Shown: positions 20,868-32,254 of the stretch, piece by piece
How positions within the stretch are numbered: position 1 is the first letter of the stretch
Layout: every line of letters starts with the position of its first letter
Assembly: GCA_963682025.1 (NCBI GenBank)
Contig: OY821520.1
Span: 2,217,305 to 2,281,304 of the forward strand
Origin: Cordilura impudica
Taxonomy: Eukaryota > Arthropoda > Insecta > Diptera > Scathophagidae
Direction of reading: 5' to 3'
DNA length: 64,000 nt
Notes under the pieces: generated by a model
The model's input: the letters and a program-made list of their open reading frames with translations, nothing else
Database searches by the model: none
What the model was told of the DNA's origin: nothing
Translations under genes and position numbers: made by a program

Positions 20868-21550
20868 TTTCGGTTTTTATTTTTCAGTTTTTTTTTTAAT
20901 TTCTCATTTTTTATTTTTCATTTTTCATTTTTCATTTTTCATTTTTCATTTTCCTTTTTCATTTTTCATTTTTCATTTTTCATTTTTCATTTTTCATTTT
21001 TCATTTTTCATTTTTCATTTTTCATTTTTCATTTTTCATTTTTCATTTTTCATTTTTCATTTTTCATTTTTAATTTTTTATTTTTTATTTTTCATTTTTC
21101 ATTTTTAATATTTTATTTTTAATTTTTTATTTTTCTTTTCTTATTTTTTTATTTTTCATTTCTAATTTGTCATTTTTGATTTTTCATTTTTTATTTTTGA
21201 TTTTTTATTTTTTATTTTTCATTTTTTACTTTTTTTTTTTTATTTTTTATTTTTAATTTTTTATTTTTCATTTTTTATTTCTCATTTTTGATTTTTTATT
21301 TTTCATTTTTCATTTTTTATTTTTTTTTTTTTTTTTTTAATTTTTCATTTTTCATTTATAATTTTTCATTTTTAATTTTTAATTTTTCTTTTTTTATTTT
21401 TTATTATTCATTTTTTATTTTTCATTTTTTATTTTTCGTTTTTTATTTTTCATTTTTTATTTTTCGTTTTTTATTTTTCATTTTTTATTTTTCATTTTTT
21501 ATTTTTCATTTTTTATTTTTCGTTTTTTATTTTTCATTTTACACTTTTTA
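20868..21550 (+). repeat. T-rich heptamer array
   Basis: (TTTTTCA)n, quite regular at about 20915-21070, then mixed TTTTTCATTTTTTA units. Open frames across it are low-complexity translations only. Confidence 0.9.
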
Positions 21551-22814
21551 ATGTTAATTTTTTGGTCCGATTTTTTTGGTATTGACCGTTGAAGTCGCCA
21601 AAAATATATATTTTGTTAAAAGTTGTACTGTCACTCACTGTATGCTAAGATAAAAAATCAATTAATTCACAAAAAAAAAAAAAAAATCATTCTTTAAATT
21701 GCCAAGTGCTGTTTGTTCGATAATTGCACAGTTGAAAATGTAATGGTTTTACTCTGGTACAAGTACATGTAAAATGTCAATATGTTAGAAACTACATTTT
21801 ATGAGCAACTAGAAAATACTTGTGCCCACACAAACACATAAAGATGAGGAGAAAATTGTATATAACTACATACTGTAGGAATAAATTGACGTAAGGTACT
21901 TAGTAAATCTTAACACAAGTGTTTTTGTATTTCAAAATAATTACATTGTGCAAAAACGCAGATGAAATAACTAGAAAAGTCCTCTAAAGGTTTGGATGTC
22001 CTCTATGAAATTTTACGAAACAAAAAAATTGTTCCACAAAGTTTATCACAAAAAAAAAATATAATAATACTATAAAAGGACTATTTAACAATTTTACAAA
22101 TAGGAATTTTGAACTCATCCAGTTTGGACGATATAATGATCATTAAAAATATCACATATAATAGTCTAAATACATGTACTTGAATTTGGATGTGAACTAA
22201 ACTTTAAAGCGATTGAATTAATTTACCCTAAATATAAACTTAATTTTAAATTTTAATTTATTCCAGAATAATTATTAATAATTAAGTCAATTTTAAGGAA
22301 AACTAAAACATATTTCTGAATTTTTAATTAAATTCAATATTAATTAAATTTTATTGTGATAATGCAACCATAATGTTTGTTCATTAAATTCTTTCAGTTT
22401 TTTAAAAAACATAAAAAACATGAAAAAGACAAACAAGCCGTTTAAATAAAAATTTGCATAATCCTTCAATATACATAAACAAACCATCGACACTATAATA
22501 ATTAATATATAATAATAATTAACATCCACATTTGTAGGTAATAAATAAAGAGAAAAATAACAAAAACTCATTAAACAATAATTGAGCAAAATAATTCTGG
22601 TCGTGGCATATTGTGAATACTTCATAAATGTGACAAAAAAAAATAGTGACAACTAGTTATACTATGCAATTATATTTTTTCGACCCGCTATAAGTCACCT
22701 AATTGGAAAAATTATCATTATTTCAAATTATATGGTACGGTTTTTTTTATTTTTTTTTATAAAATTTGAGATTTTTTAAGAGGCTGCTCCGTACATCTTG
22801 TCGTAATTTTGGAA
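21551..22814. other. AT-rich stretch without recognised gene
   Basis: No motif recognised. A short open frame on the minus strand (22344-22652) is hydrophobic and AT-driven, with no family resemblance. Confidence 0.5.
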
Positions 22815-22819
22815 CGACG
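22815..22819 (+). other. Candidate target site of Transib-like element
   Basis: CGACG directly before the terminal CACTGTG. Transib elements make 5-bp duplications with a GC-rich, CGNCG-like preference. The sequence after 25163 is TACCG and after 34206 is CGGTG, so no exact duplication survives. Confidence 0.35.
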
Positions 22820-25163
22820 CACTGTGAACCGTATTTTGATAAGGTTTTTAAGGTTACCGAATTTAAAGATATGTCATTCGTTTGAAAGTAAATACCAGTC
22901 ACCCTCGGGAGCCAAAAAAATTGCGACTCTACTTCAGCTATATCACAGCGAACAGGGTCTTCGAAAATGAACTTTCTCAGTATTTTGCTAAAATTAAAAA
23001 TTTCGTTGTAAATTTTAATATTTAAATGACTGTAACTTTTTAGTTTTAAAAGATATTATTATATAAAAATATTTTTATATAATTTTGTGACTTCCAAGCT
23101 ATTAATGTTAAAAATATAAAGTCACTAAATCGTTTAGAAATTAAAAAAAAAAATTTAGAAAGGTCAAAATATATCGAAAATCTCCTACATAATTGAGCAT
23201 AATTCCTGCCCATCATAAGCCATCAAAAAAAAATCTTGCATCTCCTGTAGTCCGAAAATTTCTCTACACTCCTATACCTTTTTGTATACCTTTTGCCGAT
23301 AGTTTCCGAAATTTTGTGCAATTTATGAATACAAAAGTTTTCCACTATGTGGTTAGGGTATAATGATTTTGCCCTGATGTTTGTAACTAACAAAAATATT
23401 GGACCTATGCCCATCTTTTATTGCACAGATCGACTCAAAATCACTTTCTGAGTCGATTTAACGGTGTCCGTCCGTCCGTCTGTGTGTTATGAATAAAATA
23501 GTTGGTCGTACCGGTGTATTTTTTTTTGCGTGAGTTTATTTGTTTTTTATACTGACAGAAAAAGGAAACGGTAGAGTTGACACGAGTAGTTATATACTTA
23601 TAAGAAAAGGGTTGAGATATAATGCGCTTAATTGTTAAATTATATTGATGGATAAAATCTTTTATATTTTGACAGGTAATTTACGTAGGTATTTTTCAAA
23701 AACATAAATAGTCGGAACTTGAGTTACATAGTTTAAATACCTGACAAAATGGGAAAATAATTTAAATAGCAGATAGATAGTAAAAAAAAACTATTGAAAC
23801 ACACCCTTTTAAGATATGAGCAGGTATGCTTCATCTTCATTGAAGTAATTTTAAAATGATGGAAAAGTTTCACAAGCTTTAACCGAAACAAAGTCATCGT
23901 CAAGCTTCATTATATGCCAAACGACATACAGACAAAAGACGATAGTTTTAAGGAAGCCTACGTATTTGGAAGGTCCCCTCTTCATGCTAGAATACGTTTT
24001 ATGGAGCATATTCTTAAATTGGGTTATGATTTGGAATTTGGTCCGTTAGGCGAAACAGTGAGAAAAAACAAAGAAAATTAAGAAAAAAGAAATCAAAAAA
24101 AAAAAAAAACAAATTCAAGAAAAATAGCCTAGCCAGCTAAGAGAGGGAATTTCAAATAATGGAGATATTGCAAGGAGATTTTTTCCGATCCAGAAGCTGC
24201 AGCATCTATCACAGGTGTAGATCATGAACTAATAAGACGATTCAAAATCATATTACAAGTTCCAGCATGCAGAAGAAAGATAAATGCAAAAAAATTTGGA
24301 GAGTACGCCAATAAAACAGATATACTTTGTAACGAAAAATACTCTTGGAGATATATGCCATCCACAGTTCATAAAATTTTGTACCATGGGGAACAAATAA
24401 TTCAAATCAACATGCTACCAATATGAGATCTATCTGAAGAAGCGCAAGAAAAAAGGAACAAAGACTACAGATCCACTAGAGATCCATATATGTCCAACAT
24501 TCGACAAAAAAGGAAAACTACCTTTATTGAATTAGACGAAGAAGCTAAACAACTTCTAGAAGATGAAAATCAAGAAGAAATATTTACTAAAATTCTTTGA
24601 TTTAAAATAGTTTTTCAGTACACTAACAATAAGTTACACTCTTTTTTATATAGTTAACAATTTTTCTTGATTTAAAAATTTATGTATTTTATAAATTCAC
24701 AATAAAAATTGATGTAGAAATATTTAAAAAGACAAAAAAAAAATTGTCAACTAAAGTAAAAACACACGACTTTTACATTGAAACTTCTCTATCTTGAACC
24801 AATATCAGGTAAATTTTATGTTCGCTGCTTATTAAATTATATTTTAACTTTTGGCATTTTCTGACAAAATCTAAAAAATTTTTAAAAAGTATTAGTTGTA
24901 AAATTAACTAAAAAGATAAGACATTATATAAAAAAAAATTTATTTAACTTTTAACACTTCACTTTTGTACTAAAATTCAACTAAAAATGAAAATGTATTT
25001 TAGACCCTCCGTAACTTTTTTTTATTATCAGTCGATATTTACGTTTTATAGAAAAAGTTAAAGGCTAAAGTCCCACCTACCTAACAAAAAACCGCATATC
25101 AAAATTCCAATATAATCAAAAGTTATGGATTTTTGACCGCCTTCTCGTGAATGGTTCACTGTG
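22820..25163 (+). mobile_element. Transib/RAG1-like DNA transposon, defective copy T1
   Basis: Left end CACTGTGAACCGTATTTTGA, right end reading inward CACAGTGAACCATTCACGAG; the two ends agree over roughly the first 40 bp, with GAGAAGGCGG further in on the right. Between them lies the C-terminal half of a RAG1/Transib-like transposase (23850-24600). CAC-GTG ends are the Transib hallmark, and CACAGTG is also the heptamer of vertebrate recombination signals. The first 810 bp recur inverted at 33368-34206. The left arm contains a fragment of the Helentron-like repeat (about 23341-23490). Confidence 0.65.
23850..24600 (+). pseudogene. Transib/RAG1-like transposase, C-terminal half
   Basis: Frameshifted coding remains: GRSPLHARIRFMEHILKLGY, a low-complexity stretch, NGDIARRFF-SDPEAAASITG, ELIRRFKIILQV, KFGEYANKTDIL, WRYMPSTVHKILYHGEQII and DLSEEAQEKRNKDYRSTRD, ending TGA at 24600. 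The SEEAQE-RNKDYR block lines up with the SEGNESGNKLFRRFR block of RAG1, which holds its third catalytic acid, and G-D-ARR with RAG1 GNFARK; this is inference from family knowledge. The N-terminal and central parts with the first two acids are absent. Stops and indels make it dead. Confidence 0.65.
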
Positions 25164-25225
25164 TACCGTCCACAACCAGTATTACTCAACAAGTGATTGC
25201 GGACAAGACAAACGTTAATTTAATA

Positions 25226-25540
25226 ATAGCAGATTCCAGCGTTCGAAATTCGAGTGCAATTCTAGGAAATTTTGTTTTATCATTTAATAAAGACCTTGAA
25301 TGTATGCTTCACAATTCATTAATAAACACACACATAGCATTGTATAATTTTATGTATGTGTTAGTAGCAACTTTAAAGGATCATAACTCCAAAAAAATGT
25401 TCCAGACGATGAAAATCGGTAAATCTGGGTAACAGCTAAAAACAAATACCTTTCAAATGATAAATTTTTGTCAAAATCGGAGTAAAAATGTGAAACTCAA
25501 ATCGGTCACAAGAAATCGCCTTGCCTATTAATATTATAGA
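25226..25540 (-). mobile_element. Helitron H3
   Basis: On the minus strand it runs from TCTATAATATTAATAGGCAA (25540) to CTCGAATTTCGAAC-GCTGGAATCTGCTAT at 25226. It matches the Helitron at 58549-58921. The 3' hairpin has a mismatch and the terminal CTAG has decayed to CTAT. Non-coding. Confidence 0.65.
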
Positions 25541-25872
25541 TAAAAAAAATAAAAACATGAACAAAAAACTTAGAAAAATGTTGTGTAAAAATGAGCGCGA
25601 AATATTTTATTATGTGTGCGACAAATTTATTACAAAAAATAAACGGCGCCATTTCTCAAGTTTTTACGAAATTAAATACAAAGATTATTTTTGAGTAAAG
25701 GTAGAAAACATTGACCAATCCTGGACACTCAATTCAATATGTGATAATTGACGAGCTTTTTTAAGAAATCCATCTTCATCGAACTCTTAGTAAGTACTTT
25801 TAAGTAAATTTTTAATTGTATGTATACTTTTTCTCAAATTACGGAACACACAAGAAAACTCTACAACCTATG
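25541..25872. other. Spacer with no clear gene
   Basis: AT-rich; probably contains the decayed 5' part of the relic that follows, but I cannot align it. Confidence 0.4.
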
Positions 25873-26734
25873 CTGTGGAGAGAAACATTGAGCCATGTTT
25901 TGGATTCACACTTCCCGTTCTACATCAAGATAGCAAATCACTTCTTGAAAATTCGTGTGATATACCATACAGCAACACTTTATCACCTCCCCAATTTGAG
26001 CTTAGTGATCCTATAAGAGACCTCGAGCTAGCAAAAGAGAAATCGGAGCTTTTAGCATCTCGCATAAGAGAGAAAAATTTCTTAGAAAATGACGTCAAGT
26101 CAACTAAGTACCGGAACCGACATACAACAAGAGATAATGTGTGTTTTTTACGACACAAATGATTTTTTTGAAAAGCTCGGCCAAAGATATGTCGCAAGTG
26201 AGTGGCGGCAATTTGTTGGTAGTAGGAGAGAAAGCTTTAAGGCCGTTTTACTACATATTGGCAACGAGAAGCCATCTATACCCATTGCGTGAACATGAAC
26301 GAAATTTATTAAGAAATTTATTGAAAGCATGTTGCGACTTAAAAGTTGTTGCTATTTTAACAGGCCTCCAAGGTGAATATACAAAATATTGCTGTTTTCT
26401 CTGCCGAAAGCACCATATGCCTACATAATGTATGGTATCAATGTATCAATCATTGATTAAAAAGGACAGTGTAATCTTACCACCGCTAAATATAGTTAAA
26501 AATTTTGTTAAAGCACTGCAAAAATTGGTAAAGTCGTTTTAGATGGTCCTCAAATTCTAAAACTGCTTCTAAGTCCTGCCTTTAAAGAGTTATTATCATC
26601 AGATGAGAAAGCTGTGTGGAATTCGTTTCGACAAATTGTTCCTATCTTTCTAGGAAATATCAGGAGTCCTAACTACAAAGAAATCGTGGGTAATTTGCTT
26701 GAAAACTATTAAAAAATTGGTAAATAATGAAATG

Positions 26735-26861
26735 AATTTTTGATGTGTAAACACCTATACGCGCAGGGGGGTAAATTTCAAAAACTGCGTAACATGTAAG
26801 CGTAACATGTGAGTCGTAAGACAAAGTGTGATTGTATTGGTGGAAAAATTATGATATTATG
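26735..26861 (-). repeat. Dispersed repeat end, related to 7290-7500
   Basis: Reverse complement shares TTTGTCTTACG, CCTGCGCGTATAG and TGTTTACACATCAAAAA with 7320-7480. It lies between the intron start and the A-rich array and may be the distal end of the array element. Confidence 0.5.
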
Positions 26862-28885
26862 ATAACCTGTTTGAAAATTAAAAATGAAAAATAAAAGATG
26901 AGAAAAATGAAAAATAAATAATTAAAGATGAAAACCGAAAAAAAAATTAAAAATGAAAAATTAAAAATTAAAAACGAAAAATTAAAAATGAAAAATACAA
27001 AATGTAAAATGAAAAATGAAAAATCAAAAATAAAAAATTAAAAATGGAAAATGAAAAATCAAAAATGAAAAATGAAAAATGAAAAATGAAAAATGAAAAA
27101 TTAAAAATGAAAAATAAAAAATGAAAAATAAAAAATGAAAAACAAAAAATAAAACATGAAAAATAAAAAATGATAAATGAAAAACTAAAAATTAAAAATT
27201 AATAATGGAAAATGAAAAATAAGAAATAAAAAATGAAAAATAAAAAAATAAAAAATGAAAAATAAAAGATAAAAGATAAAAAATAAAATAAAAAATAAAA
27301 AATAATAAATTAAAAATGAAAAAGGAAAAAGGAAAAACCAAAATTAAAAAAAAAAAATTAAAAATGAAAAATAAAATATTAAAAATTAATAATAAAAAAT
27401 TAAAAATAAAAATTGAAAAATAAGAAATAAAAATGAAAATTTAGAATTAAAAATGAATAATGAAAAATAAAAAATTAAAATTAAAAATAAAAAATGAAAA
27501 ATAAAAAATTAAATATAAAAAATTAAAAATAAAAAATGAAAAATAAAAAATTAAAATTGAAAAATAAAAAATGAAAAATAAAAATGAAAAAAGAAAAATA
27601 AAAATTGGAGATAAAAATATGAAGAAAAAAATTAAAAATAAAAAATGAAAAATGAAAAAAGAAAAATTAAAATTAAAAAATAAAAATTTAAAATAAAAAA
27701 TGAAAAATTTAAAAAAAAAATAAAAATTAAAAATGAAAAATGAAAAATTAAAAATAAAAAATAAAAAACGAAAAATTAAAAATTAACCGGTTAAAATAAT
27801 AATAAATATTTTTATATTAACAGAGCCTGTTTCATAACCTGTTTGAAAATTAAAAATGAAAAATAAAAAATTAAAGATGAAAACCGAAAAAAAAATTAAA
27901 AATGAAAAATTAAAAATGAAAAACGAAAAATTAAAAATTAAAAATACAAAAAGAAAAATGAAAAATGAAAAATGAAAAATGAAAAATAAAGAATGAAAAA
28001 TGAAAAATCAAAAATGAAAAATGTAAAGTTCAAAATGAAAGATAAAAAATGAAAAACAAAAAATAAAACATGAAAAATAAAAAATGAAAAATAAAAAATG
28101 AAAAATGAAAAATGAAAAATGAAAAATTAAAAATGAAAAATAAAAAATAAAAAATGAAAAATCAAAAATGGAAAATGAAAAGTTAAAAATGAAAAATAAA
28201 AAATTAAAAACAAAAAATAAAACATGAAAAATAAAAAATGAAAAATGAAAAACTAAAAATTAAAAATTAATAATGGAAAATGAAAAATAAGAAATAAAAA
28301 ATTAAAAATTAAAAAAGAATAATAAAAAGAAAAAATGAAAAATAAAAGATAAAAATAAAATAAAAAATAAAATAAAAAATAAAAGATAAAAAATAAAATA
28401 AAAAATAAAAAATAAAAATTAAAAATGAAAAAGGAAAAATCAAAAATTAAAGAAAAAATAAAAATGAAAAATGAAAAATAAAAAATAAAAAATTAATATT
28501 AAAAAATTAAAACTAAAAAATTAAAAATTAAAATTGAAAAATAAGAAATGAAAAATGAAAAACTAAAATCAAAAATGAATAATGAAAAATAAAAAATTAA
28601 AATGAAAAATAAAAAATTAAAAATAAAAAATTAAATATAAAAAATTAAAAATAAAAAATGAAAAATAAAAAATTAAAATTGAAAAAGAAAAATAAAAATT
28701 GGAAAATAAAAATACGAAGAAAAAAATTTAAAATTAAAAACAAAAAAATTAAAATTTAAAAATTAAAAATTAAAAATAAAAAATGAAAAATTTAAAAAAA
28801 AAAATTAAAAATGAAAAATGAAAAACGAAAAATGAAAAACGAAAAATTAAAAATAAAAAATAAAAAACGGAAAATTAAAAATTAA
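26862..28885 (-). repeat. A-rich heptamer array, two tandem copies of about 1 kb
   Basis: Units such as TGAAAAA and TAAAAAT: the same family as the T-rich arrays, but inverted. Landmarks repeat in order about 1 kb apart: AACCTGTTTGAAAATTAAAA (26863 and 27839), AAAGATGAAAACCGAAAAAA (26932 and 27875), and TTGGAGATAAAAATATGAAG (27605) with TTGGAAAATAAAAATACGAAG (28694). A truncated head block (27781-27827) ends the first copy and a full head block ends the second. Confidence 0.85.
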
Positions 28886-29028
28886 CCGGTTAAAATAATA
28901 ATAATAAATATTTTTATATTAACAGAGCCCCTGCAGTTGATTGATTTTAAGAAAGTGCTATAAAAAAATCTTTAACTACTAGATGTTTACACATCTCCCC
29001 TGCGATCGCACTTACATGATTTTTTATT
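28886..29028 (-). repeat. Head block of heptamer-array repeat, copy 3
   Basis: Minus strand: AATAAAAAATCATGTAAG, CAGGGGAGATGTGTAAACAT, CTAGTAGTTAAAG, CAGGGGCTCTG, AACCGGTTAATT. This copy has the perfect hairpin AGATGT-GTAA-ACATCT. It gives the unoccupied sequence for the copia insertion in copy 2. Confidence 0.8.
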
Positions 29029-29304
29029 CATGTTTGTTTATTTTTCTAAATTTCTAATTTTAGGTGTAAAAATGTCACTAAAAATACATTTCTTTCATTC
29101 GCATTTGGTTTTTTTTTTTTCGGAAAACCTTAGTGGCGTTGCGATGAGCTTGGTGAACGATTTCATCAACAATTTAAGACCATGGAGCAACGTCATCAAG
29201 GACTATGGAATGAAAATATGATGGTAGAGTTTATTAAGAACCTTATAAGAGAATCAAACTCCGGAAATCATAGGAGACAAAACAAAAGTCGAAATTATTT
29301 TTAG

Positions 29305-29836
29305 ATTACGCTTAGTTAATATTGTTAATTAAAATATTACTTCTCTTTAAATTTGTTTGTTAAAAAATATCTATTAAATGTTACTGTAATGAACTGTTAA
29401 AATTCATTTAAAATTCATTTAACAGTTCATTATCTTTATCGGGAATAAAAACGAATTTATCCATGAATTTGCATGCAACAAAATTTATTTTATTTATATT
29501 AAGATTAAGTACAGAAACTGGTAAGAATTTGTTGCTTCCTATTTTTTATGAATTTTTTGAATGCAAAATTTTATAATTTAAAAATTTGCACCCTATTACT
29601 TCAAAGAGCATAATAATCAAAATTTTTTGCATTTTATGCACACAGCACTTAGAGACCTTTCGATTGGTGTATAAGATAAGGTTGCTCTTAATTCAGAATA
29701 TATATAAAAAAAATACGCTTTTCGAAAAAAGTTCAAACAAAATGCGAAATTTTTTGTCAGAAAAGAAAACGGCATAACATTTATATGTCAATTAAATTAA
29801 ATGAATTTAATTTGTATCATTTATTCTTTCCTTTTT
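29305..29836. other. AT-rich stretch without recognised gene
   Basis: A short internal repeat of AATTCATTTAA near 29400-29425; otherwise nothing recognised. Confidence 0.5.
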
Positions 29837-30640
29837 ATACCCTATACCACTATGTGGTGTGGGTATAGTGACTTTGTGCTTCTGTTTGTAACAACCAAAA
29901 ATATTTGACCTACACCCATCTTTAATTATACCGATCGAATCAGAATCACTATCTGATTCGATTTAACGATGTCCGTCCGTCCGTCCGTCCGTCCGTCCGT
30001 CTGTGTGTCCATGTAAAGCTTGTAATCAAACTGTAGGTCGCAAATATGAATATATTTTAATGAAATTTGGTATTTAATCTTTTATCGGCCAGGGGATGAA
30101 CGCTATTGAAATTGGTGAGAATCGGTCCATGTTCAGACCTAGCCCCCATACAAATGACCCCTATGAAATCAACATAAATTGCCATAAGATCCAAATTATC
30201 ATACAAATCTTAGTCAAATTGGGTTTGTATGTATATATTACATTCATTAATCAGTAGTCCAAAAATGATCCCTATTGAACAACTCTTAGTCATAGGCCCC
30301 ATATAGAGCTGCTTCCCGATCTTCACATAAATCTATCAAAAACAAAAATATTGCACTGATTCTTTTCAAATTTTGTTTGTATATATTTTTGCGAAATACA
30401 AGAGACTTTACCAAACGTGGTCAGGATAGGTCCATTTTTGGACCTAGTCCCCATATAGATATAGCATCCGATATGAACTTTTTCATATCTGCAGCCGAAA
30501 AAATTAATAAAAATCCCACTCAAATTTGGTTTATGCTTATTTTCTATATCCAGTTAGTTGGGTCTAAGAGATAGGGTCTCTAAACGCATGGTATAGGGTA
30601 TCGTATAGTCGGTCTAGACCGACTATAATTTTCTTACTTG
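29837..30640 (+). mobile_element. Helentron-like non-autonomous repeat, copy R3
   Basis: Same architecture as R1, with a longer GTCC tract (29970-30000) and the 24-nt palindrome at 30604-30627. It carries the ancestral-looking CGGCCAGGGGATGAA, so it belongs to a different branch from R1/R2. Confidence 0.7.
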
Positions 30641-31554
30641 TTTATTATTTTTACAGTGAGCATTTTCTACGACATCCCAGACACATTCAGCACATCTTTT
30701 GTACATTAAAAAATCATTTAATAAAAAGGATTTCTGTTTATTTATCTCTGTTTCATGCCTGTATGTAAATGTGTGGGTATTTATATTAACTATATTGATT
30801 ACTTTAACCAAATTATAAACAATTTATTCTGAAATTAAATTCAATTCTTTCTCCATGGTAGACTTATCTGAGAATTATTTTAATTCAGACAGATAAACAA
30901 ATTTTAAGTTTTAAACTACAGTTTGTTATAATAACAACATGTTTTCATGACACACCCTCATTTTAGTTGATAATGTATTGCTTCTTTTTATTTAATATAG
31001 CTTTACTAAAGTGTCCTGTTTACCGAAAGATTTAAAAACAAAACTTTTTAAATAAAAAATAAACTATGCAGCTGGTATTTTTGGTAATATAAATTGTATT
31101 TTTTTATATTTGCTCGCTGAGTGCCTTTGCTGTTCATGTTGTTTTAACAACTATTTAAGAATTTTTCTTTGTCAGTTTTCTTGACATATGAGGATATTAA
31201 ATACAAATATTGAAATATTACTTTGTTCGAACAAATGAAAAAAACAACTAGTTTGCTATAATATGTAAACATTTTTTTAAAGTTTATACGTAAGTGTTAA
31301 GTTTAGTTCAGTCGAATATTGGACTCGCGTTTTTGTAGACGACATTAAACGATAACATTTTTCAAAAATATATTCAATGAAAAAAAAATCAGGGCAAATT
31401 TATGCACTTTTACATTTTAAAATAATAGAATAAAAAAATTCTAATATTCTTTCAAAACTTCATCCTTCAATATCCTTTGAAACTTCTAATAAATCCTTAT
31501 GTCGATGACATAAGTATGTAATAGTACACACCAGAAATTTAATACATCACCGAT
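30641..31554. other. AT-rich stretch without recognised gene
   Basis: I see no coding or transposon motif. Confidence 0.5.
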
Positions 31555-31885
31555 ATATGATTTTTGCGATTTTTTATTTAGTCGATTTTTGTTATTCGCG
31601 ATTTTCGGTTTTGGCGAATTTTTTTTTTGCGATTTTCGGTTTTGGTGATTTTTGATATTGACGATTTTTAATTTTGGCGATTTTTTTTGCAATTTTTGAT
31701 TTTGGCGATTTTTGTTATTCGCTATTTTCGGTTTTGGCGATTTTTGTTTTTCGCGATTTTCGGTTTTGGTGATTTTGGTTGGATATTGACGATTTTTAAT
31801 TTTGGCTATTTTGTTTTTAGCGATTTTTGATTTTAGCGATTTTTGTTATTCGCAATTTTCGGTTTTGACGATTTTTTAATTTGGC
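31555..31885 (+). repeat. GCGATTTT minisatellite
   Basis: Tandem units of about 16 nt built from GCGATTTTTGATTTTG, GCGATTTTCGGTTTTG and GCGATTTTTGTTATTC. They occur in a higher-order order that repeats about every 130 bp: TTATTCGC, CGGTTTTGG, GATATTGACG, TTTTAATTTTGGC. Confidence 0.8.
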
Positions 31886-32254
31886 GTTAACACCCACGGC
31901 TACTCACATTGGTAATGTATTTGTCAAAAATTTTAAGACTGTCATTTGCACAGTACTTCATATTTTTGTATGGGGGTACCACGCCCACTGATCTGATCCC
32001 GCCCCATTTTTTTCTGAGTACTAACGTTGATAACTTATGAACTCACAAAGGCTTTCACTATTACAGTACTCTAGATATATGACATTATATATTTACTTTG
32101 TAAGGTGGGTGCCACGCCCATTTTTCTCAAGTTAGTTTAATATGTAATTTGGGTGGTCCTTAATAAAATAAGTGTTCAAACTCTCGGATCCCCCTTGGAA
32201 ATATGGGAATAGCAAAAAAAAAAAATGAGAAATACAAAGTTTTGGGGCAATCAA
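31886..32254 (+). repeat. Dispersed repeat fragment with GCCACGCCC blocks
   Basis: GGGGTACCACGCCCACTG and GGTGGGTGCCACGCCCATTT with ACTCTAGATATATGACAT between them. Such GTGGGCG/CCACGCCC blocks are common in Helitron-related repeats of flies; the family is not settled here. Confidence 0.4.

Larger units (their letters stand above)
26720..29063 (+). other. Predicted intron of the transposon-protein relic
   Basis: GT at 26720 and AG at 29062-29063 after a T-rich tract (CTAAATTTCTAATTTTAG). The related copy at 48480-50207 reads through the same position with no intron. The intron is filled by an A-rich array and its head block, which probably inserted later. Confidence 0.55.
25873..29304 (+). 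pseudogene. Relic of uncharacterised transposon protein, with a predicted intron
   Basis: Same family as the gene at 48480-50207. Pieces in order: DPIRDLELAKEKSELLASRI, YRNRHTTRDNVCF, YDTNDFFEKLGQRYVASEWR, SFKAVLLHIGNEKPSIPIA, LLKACCDLKVVAILTGLQGE, YTKYCCFLCRK, a broken middle, SPNYKEIVGNLLENY-KIG, then after 26720-29063 VKMSLKIHFFHSHL and ELGERFHQQFKTMEQRHQGL, ending TAG at 29302. Splicing ATTG/GT...TTTTAG/GT restores the frame exactly across the junction. The family occurs in many copies in arthropod genomes, annotated as hypothetical. Several frameshifts; no TIRs found. Confidence 0.7.

Noticed and set aside
22825..25163. Exact 5-bp target duplication for the Transib-like copy
   Set aside because: CGACG at left does not equal TACCG at right, so only the target preference, not a duplication, can be claimed.
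25700..25800. Minus-strand FDEDGFLKKARQL-like short frame
   Set aside because: Too short, without start or supporting neighbours; cannot be told from chance.
26735..28885. CRISPR-like or designed array
   Set aside because: No regular spacers; a simple heptamer satellite.
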